NCBI GenBank assembly: GCA_036583965.1
Contig: JAZBQD010000015.1
Location: 28,652,810 to 28,716,809 of the forward strand
From: Prunella strophiata
Lineage: Eukaryota > Chordata > Aves > Passeriformes > Prunellidae
Reading direction: 5' to 3'
DNA: 64,000 nucleotides
Below the pieces are notes generated by a model. The model saw only the letters and a list, made by a program, of their open reading frames with translations, was not told the DNA's origin and searched no databases. Positions 49,060 to 60,700 of this stretch are shown here, piece by piece. Positions within the stretch are counted from its first letter, which is position 1. Each line of letters begins with the position of its first letter. The position numbers and the translations under genes are program-made.

Positions 49060-49545
49060 GGCAGCAGCCACTATTTATACCCACTGCACATTAAAGGTGA
49101 CCGCTCTGGGCTGTCTGTGTCCTCCTCACTGGCTGCCTCACCAGGCTCAGATAACAAACAGCCCTGGCTGCCCTGCAGATCTGTGGCAGGGATTATCTGC
49201 TCGTTTGAAGTGATATTTAGCTGGTCTCAATCAGAAATCTGACCGCATCAGGTTTGCATTAGCTTGTGCAGAGGTAGTGGTTTCACACGCTGACATGGTA
49301 GCAATTAAGGGAGTCGCTACTGGTTCTTACCCCAGGGTACAACTTTGTTTTGTTCCTTGCAGATTAGTGAGGCTGCATGAGTTTCCACATAGTTTTCTTT
49401 CCTGTAGACCCTGGCTATTTCATGTTGAACCCTCTGGGACCATTTATTAGACCACACAAACAGTAATTATTTCCCAAAGAGGCCGACGGTGTTCCAGACC
49501 TTTTGCACGGCCAGTTATAAAAAATGTTATGAATCTTAGCAAGGG
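49060..49545. promoter_or_regulatory. Candidate conserved non-coding element
   Basis: Unique, non-repetitive stretch with GATA cores ('cagataacaaac' near 49149, 'gggattatctgctcg' near 49190), 'ctatttatac' near 49071, homeobox-like 'caattaagg' near 49302 and 'cagtaattattt' near 49461. It has isolated CpGs ('gaccgc', 'gagtcgct', 'ggccgacgg', 'gcacggcc'). This motif-dense, CpG-retaining style resembles vertebrate enhancers. No ORF. Alignment is needed. Confidence 0.35.
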
Positions 49546-52500
49546 AAGGAATTTCACTAAAGCCAAAGAAACCAAAGAAACTACACAAATGCAGGGAATG
49601 AAATAATTTTGAATAGCAGGAACAGAAATAAATATATATTCAAAAATGCATCATTATGCCCTTCTTGACATGGGAGGTGAGAGTGAAGGAGAGCACCTCC
49701 TGGGTCCCTCTTCATTTCCTCCCTTGGCTTCTTGCCTTGGTCAAAGCCACAAACCTCATCTCCTTTTCATGTTAAACCTTCCTGAGGGACCCAATTACGG
49801 CCTGGTTGCTGCTCACATCAGCCCACTGGGAGAACCCACGTTTATTTTACAACTGAAGCTGAAGGCCTGACATGCAGGAAGGGGTTGGATGTTCCCCACC
49901 CTTGGAAACAGCAACTTTCTATGAAAGAAAGAAGTTCACATGAAAAAAAAGGTGAGATGCATAAAAGTTGTATCAAATCAAGATGAACACACACACACAA
50001 GCAACTATCTGAGCCAAAACTCAGCCACTTATCACCATGAGAGCAAATGCTTTCACAAAATGAGCTGCTTTCAGATGAACTTTAGTATGTGACAGTTTTT
50101 CACCTTGGGGACCACATGCCTCTGTGTAGCAACTGAACAACCCTATGTCTTGTGGATGCCATATGAAATGACTGCTGTTCATTACTTTCTGGAGTTCCCT
50201 CCTACAATATTCTGAGGCAGTCATGCAGGGGAAGTATCTTATTCCAAGCCCATTGTGTTTCTCTTAGCATTTGCATGAGTCAGGACTGAATTATTTTCAT
50301 GTGAATTGAGGCACAAAATTCACATCTATTCACTTCAAAAATGTAAAATTCCATAGCCATAGTTTCTTCAATCTTCTAAACCAAACCATAAAAATACAAC
50401 AAGAAGAAAAATTAATAAAATAGCAATTTGCTGCCTGGCCGAAGGCAATAGATGATCACGTTACTCCCAATATCATCTTGTTAACATCCACTAACTTAAT
50501 GTCATTAGGTCATTTCACAGCAGGCTGACATTTATTGATCTCAAATACATAGAGTCACTTACTGCAAGTGACTACGCATATCATTGGTATTGGATGACTT
50601 GGGCACCTCTATGCTGAGTGTCCTGAAAGCTCTCTGAAGAGCTGTCATTTCTCATGCACAGGACTGGCCCTCAGCACAGCTTCTAGATGGGAACTCACCA
50701 ACTGTTGGATGCTTGGCATTGTCACAAGCACAGCTAAGCAGAGGGAGTGGACAGGCACAGGAAAGTCAGTATGAGTGTTCTCAGCTCTGATGGAGGGCTA
50801 CAACATACAAATGCAGCTAACACATGAAGCAAGGAGGCTGGTGTTCCTAACAAGCTCAGCTCGGATCTTTGCAGCAATTGCCACAGCAGCTGTTAAGAGC
50901 GTAGATCTTTTGAAAAGCAAACATTATAGCTGTGTGTTTGTATGATGGCAAATCCAGCTGTAAGCCAGCAGCTGAGGATTTTCCTGAGAGAGTGAATGGC
51001 CTGCTGCAGAGACCTGACTCCTGTCACGTTTTTTAGCTTGGGAAGTGACGCTCCTGCCACTTGTGCCTCTCAATGCAGCTGGCAAGTGAGAAGCAGCTCA
51101 GTGCCACACAGCTTCCCTTTACTGGTACATACTCGTGACAGGCAGTCTTTGGCACCTCTTGGCAGAGGTGTCTGTGTCAAGGCTGGATTTCCACAGACCC
51201 AATTCTGTCTCTATCAACATCTGGAGGGTGCTGAGCTCTGGATCAGGAAGGGCTCAGCTCCAGCAGCTGCAATCTCTCCCTGGCTAGGAGTCAGTCCATG
51301 GGTTTCTTAGCTGAGAAAGTTTACTTTAGCTGGCCTGCATCAAACTCATCCTCTACCAGCAGCAATGTGGTGATATGAACAAGCCCTCTGGGAAACCAGC
51401 CACAGTCCTTGCTAGCCTTGTCCTGGTTCTTCACAGCAGGGGTTACCTGTTAGTACTTCCTGCACACTGCTACACCTAGGCTCTGATTATGGGGAGCACT
51501 CCACTCTTCCAGCCCCATGGAACCCTGAGGACTGTTTGTCTCTCTCTGTAATTAACAGGACTATCTCTGACATTAGCAGGAGAATGGCTATTTTTATATT
51601 CTTGTAGCACTCAAACTAGGAAAGCACTGTTGTATCAAGGAACACAGTGTGTGTGCATGTGCCAAGAGATTTCATGGATAACATAACAGTTATGGATTTA
51701 ATGCCCTCCTCCACAGTTTCACCAACAGAGTGAAAAGCAACAGAGCATTTTCCATGTTAGTGGCCTCAAATCCAAACAGACTCCTTGTCTTCCTCTTGGC
51801 TGAAGTTTAGATGCTGTTTTTCTTTACAAAGACACAAGTGACAAAGACTCCAATAAGCATAATTCAATGGCTTTCTAAACTTATCCCATGACAGAGCAGG
51901 CGTGTTGTATTTTCTAGGGCTTACAGGGTATTAAGACAAAATCAACTGACAGTTCAAAGGAGGCTGGGAACAGAAATTCTTGTTCCATTTATTATACTAT
52001 TTTTGATGGCAGCTACCACTTACATTTCTTGCTGTTTACTTTTCAAGAGGTCAACAGCCAGTGTCTGCAGGAAGGATGTCCCTGGGAGTGATAATACTCT
52101 GACTGTGTGGTTCCTTCCAGCAGCTTCTGTCTTTTACTGGTCCAAGGTAGTTACCACCGTTCCATATTTTCTTTTCTTCACTGCATCTTAAATTTTGTAT
52201 ATATGTATATATGCTTCCCATTAGCCAAAGCCCCTCCTCCCTACTACTTATGAGAAAGTGTAACAATGATGATATCGACTTCCAGTTTTGAGACACAAGA
52301 TTGATATTCCTCCAAAGTAAATACTGGCCTTGGCGGTGCCACAGTCAATATTTACTTTGAGTAAAATAAATCTTGCTGACAACCAAAACCTGAAGTCAAT
52401 ATTGGCTTGCTGTAATCCAGCTGGTATAAAGTAATCCGTTTCCTTTATAATACCTGAATGCTTTATGCAAATATTTTCAAGTTAAAGGTGGATTCCACAT

Positions 52501-53475
52501 TCCTGTAGTTGTAAATGCAGTACTGAAACCATCCCCCCGTTTTCAGTCATCACAAACCTGAGAACTCTCCAAGAGAGAGTATGAAAGCTCTCATATCTCA
52601 GAAACAATCTGTGAGTGACTGATTAACTGTCTCATCTGTGTACTTACTCTGAGGCCCAATACTTCAGTGTCTAAGAGTCTTCCAAATCCTTAAGAGAGGC
52701 AAAGTTTAGGGGAAAAAAAAGGGAGTACCTTTTACTAGAGCAGGCAAATATAGCTGAGAAAGTGGGTAAACTGGATACACAAACCTTAGATTAAAGATAT
52801 GGACTCTTCCACAAAACCCTGCATTTTGTTTATTTATACCATTATGTCTACAGCAGTATCATTGTTGCTACTAGGAGGATTGAAATAATAAGGATTGAAA
52901 TAATATCTCTTCATAATTCACAGGGAAACATTTTAGTACTCGAAATAGGTACTTTTTAAATGGAGTTCCTTTGGCAACCAAGTTTCAGCAACCATCTCAT
53001 TTATCTGCTTTGCTGTTTATGTATTTATTGATCAGACACTCCAAGCTCAATAATGTTGAAGCCTGTTGGCTACCACCCCACCACCTTTGATGAATGTCAG
53101 ATTCAAACTAATGGATATACTACAGGTTTTAATGCAAACTTGGTGAAGAAAAGGGCTTTAGGTTGGTTGTTCTCTGTTGGCCATGCCAGAGGATTTGATC
53201 TGGGTAGTCAGCATGCCCAAGCCTTCCTGCCCACTGCAGCATCTTCTGCTTCCTGCCCACGTGCCAGCCTGTGGGTGCAGGCAGCAGCACCATGGAGCAA
53301 ACTGGCAGGTACAGATTCTGGGCCAGAATCAGGATGTAGAGCATTACTCCATAGAAAACAAGGTTTAATTAATTCTGCTGACTGTGGAAAAGCACCATTT
53401 TAAAAATTTTTGTGTGTAACCAAGTATATTTGACCAGTACACACACCAAAAGAAAGTTGAAACGAGGTTGTTCAT
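49546..53475. other. Unique sequence with possible minor regulatory patch
   Basis: Contains a short (AC)n run at 49988-49999. Around 50430-50620 the sequence has forkhead/homeobox-like cores and isolated CpGs and could be a weak regulatory element. Nothing coding is supported; the 116-codon frame at 53053-53403 has no start or splice context and no domain. Confidence 0.4.
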
Positions 53476-54727
53476 TTAATTTGTAGCTCCAGAAGGGGTG
53501 GGCATCTTCACAGAACATTTTGCAATTACTGTGACCAATGCACCCAGAAGCCTCTCTTTTAGCTGGAGCTCTGTTCCATTGAAGTGGCTGTTGTAGGCTA
53601 CTGTGGCCATGAAGTCTGAGTGAAGCTCCCTCAGGCTCATATAGGCTTTGCATATCAGGACACAAATCATGAGCCACTTTCCATATTCAGTGAGAAAACA
53701 GGAAAAAGAACAGAGAACTTTCGACTGACTCACTGATGGGCTGGGGTTTTTTTTTGTTCTAGTTGGAGCTTTTTAATTTCTAAATATAAATAATGAGTTG
53801 CAAAGACTAAAAAATAATTAACTAGATTTAGTTCTGAAGAAGCCTTGTAATTGTTACAGTGCACAGAGTTGCTTTGCTAGATTATTTTTCCTTTGGTTCA
53901 GGTTACTTGTGCAAAGATGTTGGTGGTCCTCACATATTCTTAAAAGATATCTGAACAGAGTACTCACCACTCCCTGCAGTGCAATTCTGTCTGATTAGCA
54001 ATCTCTCTGGGAGGTCAGTGTCTGGAGCAGTTTGTGAGTTCGCATTATAAAAGAAATAAATAATAAGAAATTATAATGTTTACAGTCAGTGGAAGACCAC
54101 AGGTGCAAAAAGCAGCAGACTCTATCAGCTGCTAGTGCTGTGGTAAAGCCTAGTGTTCCCCTCAATAATACTGCAGCCATTCCAAAAGAGAGGGATGCTG
54201 TCCACCAGAAGATCTGACAGGACATTGCTCAGGACTATTTGCAAAGATATGAACCTGGGGCCAGTCAGGGATTATTCAATGGAAATAATGAAGTTAATGA
54301 TGCACATGTAAATGCCTATTTCTACATGGCACCTTCCTCACTGGTCACCAGTTTCCTGAGTAAAGCAGGCCATGATGCAGGGTGGATTCTGCAGGTCTTT
54401 CCCTCTCTAAGCTTCTCCACATTCACAGTGGGCAAGCCTGACTTCAAGGCAGACTCTGCTTTCCAACCTGCTAGAGCACCAGAAGTGCCTGCTCATCTGC
54501 ACTGGGCTGGGTCACCAGCTACATCCTCACCTCTCCTTAATTCTAGCAATTTATCTCATTGAAAGCTAGACTGCAATTTACTTACCAAAGCAATTGGAGC
54601 TGCTGCATGGGATATGAAGTGTTTGTAAATGACAAAAGCAGTTATGAGCAGAAAGACAGATGTGCATGATGGTACGAGGACACCACCTCTGCAGCCTTGC
54701 ACAATAACTCTGTAAAATACATCTTTC
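53476..54727 (-). other. Possible minus-strand exons of an unknown membrane protein
   Basis: On the minus strand a 142-base segment (54727 down to 54586) has an acceptor-like 'tttttcctgccacag' before it and an exact GTAAGT donor after it. It is open throughout and encodes a hydrophobic stretch containing SVFLLITAFVIYK. A second segment starting after 'cctgtcag' at 54213 opens in the compatible phase and is again hydrophobic. A third frame at 53733-53476 is open for 85 codons. No family was recognised, no poly(A) signal or start exon was identified, and the acceptor of the second segment is weak. Chance is a serious alternative. Confidence 0.15.
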
Positions 54728-55344
54728 CTGTGGCAGGAAAAATTACCTGCATTTCTCTGGGCCAGCCATTCAGTCTGTACCTTCAATAATGCAAAATATC
54801 ATCCTGTACCCTGAGCTGAAGAGGCTATCATGAGGCAGGTAACCCAGAAAGAGGGTTCAGTTTCTAAAAAAAGCAGGGTTGGGGGACAACATAAATGACA
54901 ACATACAAGTATTAATGTGACTCTCACAGAGATGCCCTTTAAAGCTGAGCTGACTCACAGGGAAGCATTTCACTGTTTCTGAAACACAGGACTTGTTTTC
55001 CCCACTGAAAAGACAGGAAAACCCCAAACCAAACAGACTTGAGACATTTCAGTTCTCTGTAACCCAAGTGAAAGCAAAAATAAAAGCGTAGAAATACCGG
55101 AATTTCCCAGAGGATGGAAATTTTTGCCTAGCTGCAATCCCACAATGTCAAGGCAGACTGACAGCTCTTTCTTTGGGCCTTTCCTTTAACTGTACCAGGA
55201 AAGCACAGGCCACACTTGCACTCAGCCTGACTGTGGTCATTAGCAGCACAACTCTGCTTCCACAAGCTTGTGCCTGGTGAAAGAGAAGCAAGCAGAGATT
55301 TAGACCATGCTGTGTTTCTGGGTGAGTGCTTGGCAGCACTCCCC
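54728..55344. other. Unique sequence, nothing identified
   Basis: CpG-poor unique DNA directly adjoining the LTR. No primer-binding site or retroviral internal region was recognised next to the LTR edge. Confidence 0.45.
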
Positions 55345-55880
55345 TGTAAGAGGTTGTCTGGGTCTCTCAAGTGTTCTCGAGAGACCCAGATATGTGTTGG
55401 AAGTCTCTGTTTCCCAGCCCGAGCACCAAAGAAGGAGTCAGGACTCTTCATTGTGCAGTCTTCAAGGTTGTTTATTTTTCTTATCTATTACATTCTTTTC
55501 CTGGCCAGCCCAGGTCTGTTCAGCAGGTCAGTCTGAGGCACACTGCCCACCTCTGGGGCAGTGCTATCTTTTTATACTAAAAACTATGTGTACATTATTT
55601 ACAGTTATTTTCCAATACCTATCACCCATGTTACAGAGTCTAACTCTACTCTAAAGCAATCCAAAAGTGCCACCATCACCCAGAAGATGGAGGCTGTGAA
55701 GAAGGAGAAAGAAGGACAGAACACGCCCAAATTCCTCCATCTTGACCCCCAAACCCTCATTCTAAAAAACCCTAGAATTCTACATTTTCACCCTGTGATA
55801 AACTTATTATTACTCTACTTAATTTGTGTGGCTTGTAACTCTTCATATAAGGTTGGCAATTTTTTCCATGGCTCAAAATC
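55345..55880 (-). mobile_element. Solo LTR of an endogenous retrovirus
   Basis: Read on the minus strand it has LTR architecture. An AT-rich U3-like region is followed by TATAAAAA (complement of 55569-55576). About 100 bases later comes AATAAA (complement of 55471-55476), then a U5-like segment ending ...TTACA at 55345. The U5 end holds a perfect 12-bp stem (55357-55368 with 55379-55390). It resembles passerine ERV LTRs from memory. The far end is uncertain, anywhere from about 55840 to 56160, and no target-site duplication could be resolved. No gag, pol or env remnant is adjacent, so it is probably a solo LTR. Confidence 0.65.
55357..55390. repeat. Perfect 12-bp inverted repeat in LTR end
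   Basis: The arms tctgggtctctc and gagagacccaga surround a 10-nt loop. In the LTR transcript this would form a stable hairpin near the end of U5. Confidence 0.9.
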
Positions 55881-56391
55881 AAAGGCACAGGGGTCTTGGG
55901 CTCTGTTCCATCCCAGCCAGAGGGGTGTCCTGGATTCCGACAAGAGGTCAGGGTCTGCCTCCTCCTGAGCACCCTGTGCCTTTGCTGACCTGGCCACGGC
56001 AGCACGGGCACCAGGCACTCCAGCCCACGGCTGAAATGAGAAGAGCCCCAGCCCCGGTGCTCCCTGCAGGGCTCCCTGCCCGCTGCAGCTGCAGCAGCGC
56101 CCCTGCGTGAGCTTCCTCTGCACGGGTGCAGAACACCGGAGTCACTCTGCACCAGCAGGACAAGGACTATCGTGCCATTAGAGCATGGCCCCAGGGCTCA
56201 TGGCTAGGTGAGAAGGACAGGTTTCAGCCATTTCTGACATGACAGCAGGGGTCTGTGGGACCCTGGCAACTCCTACAGCTCCAGTTTGATGCCTGTGTGG
56301 GCTACATGCTGCCTGCGTGATCTAGTCTGCTCAGCATTTGAAAAGCACCAGGGCTAGGGGCAGAAGGATTTAACTAGAGATCTAAAAGTTT
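55881..56391. other. GC-rich flank, possibly continuing LTR
   Basis: About 55960-56160 is GC-rich with a CTGCAGCTGCAGC-type patch. It might be the U3 start of the LTR or unrelated DNA; I could not place the boundary. Nothing coding is supported. Confidence 0.35.
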
Positions 56392-56416
56392 AAAAAAAAA
56401 AAAAAAAAAAAAAAAA
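56392..56416 (+). repeat. A25 homopolymer
   Basis: An uninterrupted A run. No retrocopy body was recognised beside it. Confidence 0.9.
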
Positions 56417-56546
56417 CACCTAAACCAAATCCAGTGTTGAGTCTAAAAGCTGATCCATGCACAGGTACTTGGTGCTGCTGTGTGGCTGGGCCTTAGCTGT
56501 CTGACGCCTGCTCTAATAAGCAAAGCCATGACTCAGGTAATCTTCC

Positions 56547-56570
56547 CTCTCTCTCTCTCTCTCTCTCTCT
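56547..56570 (+). repeat. (CT)12 microsatellite
   Basis: Twelve uninterrupted CT units. Confidence 0.95.
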
Positions 56571-57116
56571 GGGTCTCATTTCATTTTGCAAGCCATGGCT
56601 TGAACTACTTTAGCCTTGCCATAAAAAATCTGACTCACTTCCTAAGGGCAGGCTAAAATAACCTGAGGATTTTTTTTTTTTAATGGTGTTTTTGCCTTCT
56701 TAGCCACAACAGAAAGACACTGGGCATTTCTGACGATTAAAAAAAAAATTTAAAAAAAAATCAGATTTGTTAAACAGAGATGAGATGTTCTTTCCAGCCC
56801 AATTTTCTCTGCATCTCTGAGTTACTCCTTTTCAGAAGAGAATCTGTGCCTCTCCGGTGTCTAGTGCTTGACAATCAGCACTTCTTCTCTCTTCCCTGAG
56901 TGGTAAAGCCGGGGGGAGGGAGAGGGCTGAAAGTAAAGCAAAGAATTGTTCAGATTGCCTAGATCCCTCCAGGAAGTGATCTTTCTGCTTTTACTCCAGA
57001 CACACGCCTCCCAGCTAGCCAGCGGCTCCAACTAATTAGCACACGTGATGGGAATAGGAAACAAAGCCACAAACAATAGTAGCGTGGGAACGCAGTGTAA
57101 ACTGCAATTACATAGA

Positions 57117-57144
57117 CCCCCCCCTCCTCCCCCGCCCGCCCCCC
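57117..57144 (-). repeat. C-rich tract, quadruplex pattern on minus strand
   Basis: Several C runs of three or more (C8, C5, C3, C6) are separated by one to four bases. The minus strand therefore carries closely spaced G runs able to form a quadruplex, and the + strand an i-motif. Confidence 0.7.
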
Positions 57145-57159
57145 ACTCTGCCCTTTTCC

Positions 57160-57199
57160 AAATAAATAAATAAGGGCATAAATAAATAAATAAGTGTAT
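57160..57199 (+). repeat. 20-bp tandem duplication of (AAAT)-type sequence
   Basis: Two copies of 'aaataaataaataagNNNat' occur at 57160-57179 and 57180-57199, differing only within the ggc/tgt triplet. Confidence 0.85.
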
Positions 57200-57559
57200 A
57201 AATCCGAAATAGCTGCCGACAGTGCAGCAGATAAGCGTGGGAGGCAGTGCAAACCGCGCTAGGGAGGAGGCAAAGATCGGCGTTTGCAGGGCGAGCAAGA
57301 GCCAGCTATTATTTTCATTCCATACTTCAAGTATATCGAGGCTGCTTCGTTTCCTTTTGTTCAGCGCTGGGGCACAACAGAAAAATCTGTTTGGGGAATT
57401 TCAGCACTTGCCAGGTCATGGGGGAGGTCACTCCACTTTTGTTGGGAGAGAGGCAGAAGAAGAAAGAGGGCAATCAAATATCCTCCTTGAGACAGCTTAC
57501 AAGCACATGTCTCATGCTGTCAGGGGGCTAGGCTCCAGCGTGACACTTCCAGCTTCTTG

Positions 57560-57770
57560 TCCTCCTGCCAAACTGAATATGTTTGGTATACGTTATATAT
57601 GTGAGAAGTGGTCACCACTTCCCTGGCCGACCACAGCTTTAGGACACGGGATAAGGGAGCTATTGTGTGGGATTAAACACATTTGCTGTGGTTTAAGCAT
57701 TAAGAGCGTGTGACTGTTTGCACTTGCTTTGGAGCACCGTCATTAGCAGTGGCTCGGAGGTGCTCCTAGA
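57560..57770. promoter_or_regulatory. Candidate regulatory element with NKX-like palindrome
   Basis: Contains the inverted repeat gaagtggt-c-accacttc (57605-57621), two opposed AAGTGG half sites of NKX2 type. It also holds 'ctgtggttt' near 57688 (RUNX type) and 'gggattaaacac' near 57669 (OTX/PITX-like), with isolated CpGs. Clustered sites for distinct developmental factor families suggest an enhancer; this is inference. Confidence 0.3.
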
Positions 57771-60700
57771 GAGCTCATCATCCTGGCAGCTCAGTGCCTG
57801 CACAGCTCTGCTCTGAGAGCCACCTCCCAGAGGTCTGGTGTGCTGACAAGTAAACACAAGGGATTTTTATCATGGCCAGAGCAGTATGAATCAAGAGAGG
57901 CCTGGGTATGCCTGGAAAGTAACTGCTGTAGCTGACCTGGCATGCTGCTTTGATAGTGTCTTTTCCCATATAGCTGAGATTTTCTGGAATAAATCTTTCA
58001 GATGGGGACTGTTTTGGAAGAAAACCATTTCCCCTGGAATAGTTTTTCATTTTTAGAAGCAGCTGAAATGAAGGTTACTCAGAGAGCAGTGGATCTGCAC
58101 AGGGTACAGGTTTTGCACTGCTATACTGGTCAGTTCTGCAGGGTCCACAAGTCTTGACTTTTCTGAAACTGACAGGAATGATGCTGTTTGTAAGAATCTT
58201 GAGCAAGACTGAGGTAAAGTAATCCACAGGAAAATACCCTCAATGTCAGTGCAGGATGTTACAAAGCTTTCATGGCACTTCAAAATCGGCTTGAATCTCA
58301 AAATTATGACCCCTCAACTTGGAGTCAAAATGCTCAAGTCAAATGGTAGGTACAGTATTTAACTCTGTTCTGGCAAAATCACAGTGACACTTCTTTTCTG
58401 TGGTTTATTTTTTTCCTGGTATTCCATAACATAATGAAGACAACTGATGATAGGATTTGATTTTGGTGTCCTCCAAAATCCAAATACTCTGACTGTCTGG
58501 AATAAGGTTTCGCATTCAAACCAGTCAAGCTTAGTCATTATCTAAAGCAGGCAAATCAAACTACTTTGCCAGGATCTCCACGATGAAACCTCAGCCAAAG
58601 TCCTGACCAGCTTTATGGCAATTGAAAATCCCTGGCACTTTCTCACTCTTGTCACACCTGCTAAACATCCCCTCACAGTTCATCTCTCTGTGGCTGGGCA
58701 GTGTCTCCTGCAGGGGCTGCTTCCCCAGGCCTGACTTTTGCTCAGGTGGCTGATCCCTGTGGGACAGCAGCTGTCTGGTAAAGCCTAGGGCAGAAAGGTG
58801 TGAGGTGAATGCAAGTTATCATCTGAGAGAGAACAGAAGCTGTTCTGGGAGTCAGTGCTCACCACTTCAGATACATACTGTTCACCATTTTCATTTAACT
58901 CATCTGTGCAATGGTCTTAATAGCTGGTACCTTCAAAAGTCATGGATTAATACTTTGATTTGCTTTATTCCAAACTGCCCTTACCAACATACAGGGTATG
59001 CTCCAGTTTAATTTTTATTTTTTCACAATGAAATTCAGTTCAAATAAACTTTTTTAGGAAAAAGATACTGTTTTTATTAGTCAAAAAGCCAGGTTTTCCC
59101 CTTGAAAGAGCATACAATAAAAAAAAAAAAAAAAGAAAGTTTTCATGGTAAAACAGAAGGTCTGGGAGTTGTTCTCTATCCTACATCTCCTAGCAAGGAT
59201 GAGCAGTACACACATTTTTCTCAAAGCTGCATCTTACTGGCAAAGAACACTCAAAGTAGGTCTCAGACTGTAAACTCTGGAGCAGGGACTTCCATATATC
59301 ACTGTATAACACAAAGCATGGTTTGAACACTGCTTTTAAAACACTGAAGTTGTAAAATTGCACAGGAAAACAGCTAGCCAGGCTGTTCCTTGATGTACTG
59401 TGAAGATTTCACAGCATGAAACCAGAGCAAGTGTCTGTATGATTATTCCTCAGTCCATTTATGAGAAACACTGTAGGAACAGAACAAAACTATTTTGGCA
59501 AACTACAGAGAACTTGGTTAAAAAAAAAGTCAGCAAAAGGAAAACCTGGTTTTACTCTGTGATATTTGGTGCCAGCTGTACTGTGATAGTGAGGAGTGAT
59601 CACTGGAGTAAGCAAACTACCCATTTACAGTGAAATTGTCACCATGGTGGGATGGTGTCAGTAGTTGACACAATTTTGGGGCCATTGTCCCTTCTGGATT
59701 TGGCAATGCTGTCAGAGGCTGTCCTGCCAGTAATGTGTTGCTGACTTTTTGTGTGATTTTACACGAGGTGCACTGTTATACATATGGACAGGGTGTCACT
59801 TTCCCATGACTAAGATCAAAGGTGGTTGCAAGTCAAACCAGAATTTTCTACACTATGCCATGTCAAGTTTGCCTCCTTCTGCATCTATTATGAGACAGCC
59901 ATTAATTAACATGACCTGGTGTCATTCTCCCTGTAGGGTCTTCCTGTGTCTTGCAGTGTCTTTCCACAGGACAGCCTGTGTTGTGGAAATGGAAGAAGGG
60001 ATATTTATGGAAGAAGCTGACATCTGTAAGAGCCTTAGGTCAGATGGAACCTTGCATAAAAAGAGAAAAGAGGCAAAATTTATTGGAAAGGAAACCAGAT
60101 AATAAAATAGCCAATCTACCTCTTCCCTCCTCAATCAGAGGGCTGATGAAATGTGAGGTAGCTTTGCCTGTCAGCAGCTTGAATGTGCATTCACAGATTA
60201 GCCTTTTGCACAGTTATAACCCAGGTCTGGTTTTGGAGATGAGCTGAAGCCTGAGCAGGTAAATGCAAAGGGTACCTGCTGGAGCCATCCAGAGCAGATA
60301 TCTGTTTGCACTGCTGCTCTTACTGTGCTGACAGTGCTAGTCTTTCCTATTCATAGCTATACACTGCTTCCAAAAGATGACACTTGAAACTCATCCTGCA
60401 GCAGAAGCACTGCAGCTGGAGCATTCTGCTTACAGTAAAGACTTTGATGTAAATATCATTTATCCTTGGCCAGCTTGAAGAGAGGAGTGTCTTGATAATC
60501 TGGCTATTACTTCAGATGCATGTGAATGTGTGAGGTTTATGTCCTTCTGCTGCAGCAAAGGCTCCAGCACAAACACACTCAGCACCAGCATGGCAGAAGC
60601 TGGGGCCAGTGTGCTTAGAGAGCACCCCAGCCTAACTTCTGAGCTGGCTGTTTGGACCTCTGGCATGTGCAGACAGGAATGTCAGAGTTCAGCCCCTGAG

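Larger units (their letters stand above)
57000..57340. promoter_or_regulatory. Candidate conserved non-coding element
   Basis: CpG-retaining unique sequence ('gccagcggctcc', 'gcacacgtgatgg' with a CACGTG E-box near 57043, 'tagtagcgtggg', 'gaaccgcgctag'-like, 'gatcggcgtttgc', 'tatcgaggc') around an interior C-rich tract and an AAAT-type duplication. The E-box, an 'ctaattagcac' homeobox core near 57032 and the CpG density suggest an enhancer or promoter. No ORF with support. Confidence 0.35.

Noticed and set aside
56392..56416. A25 run as tail of a processed pseudogene
   Set aside because: No coding remnant, poly(A) signal or flanking duplication was recognised to the left.
57222..57713. 163-codon + strand frame
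   Set aside because: Crosses candidate regulatory sequence, has no recognisable domain, and shares the region with two other open frames.
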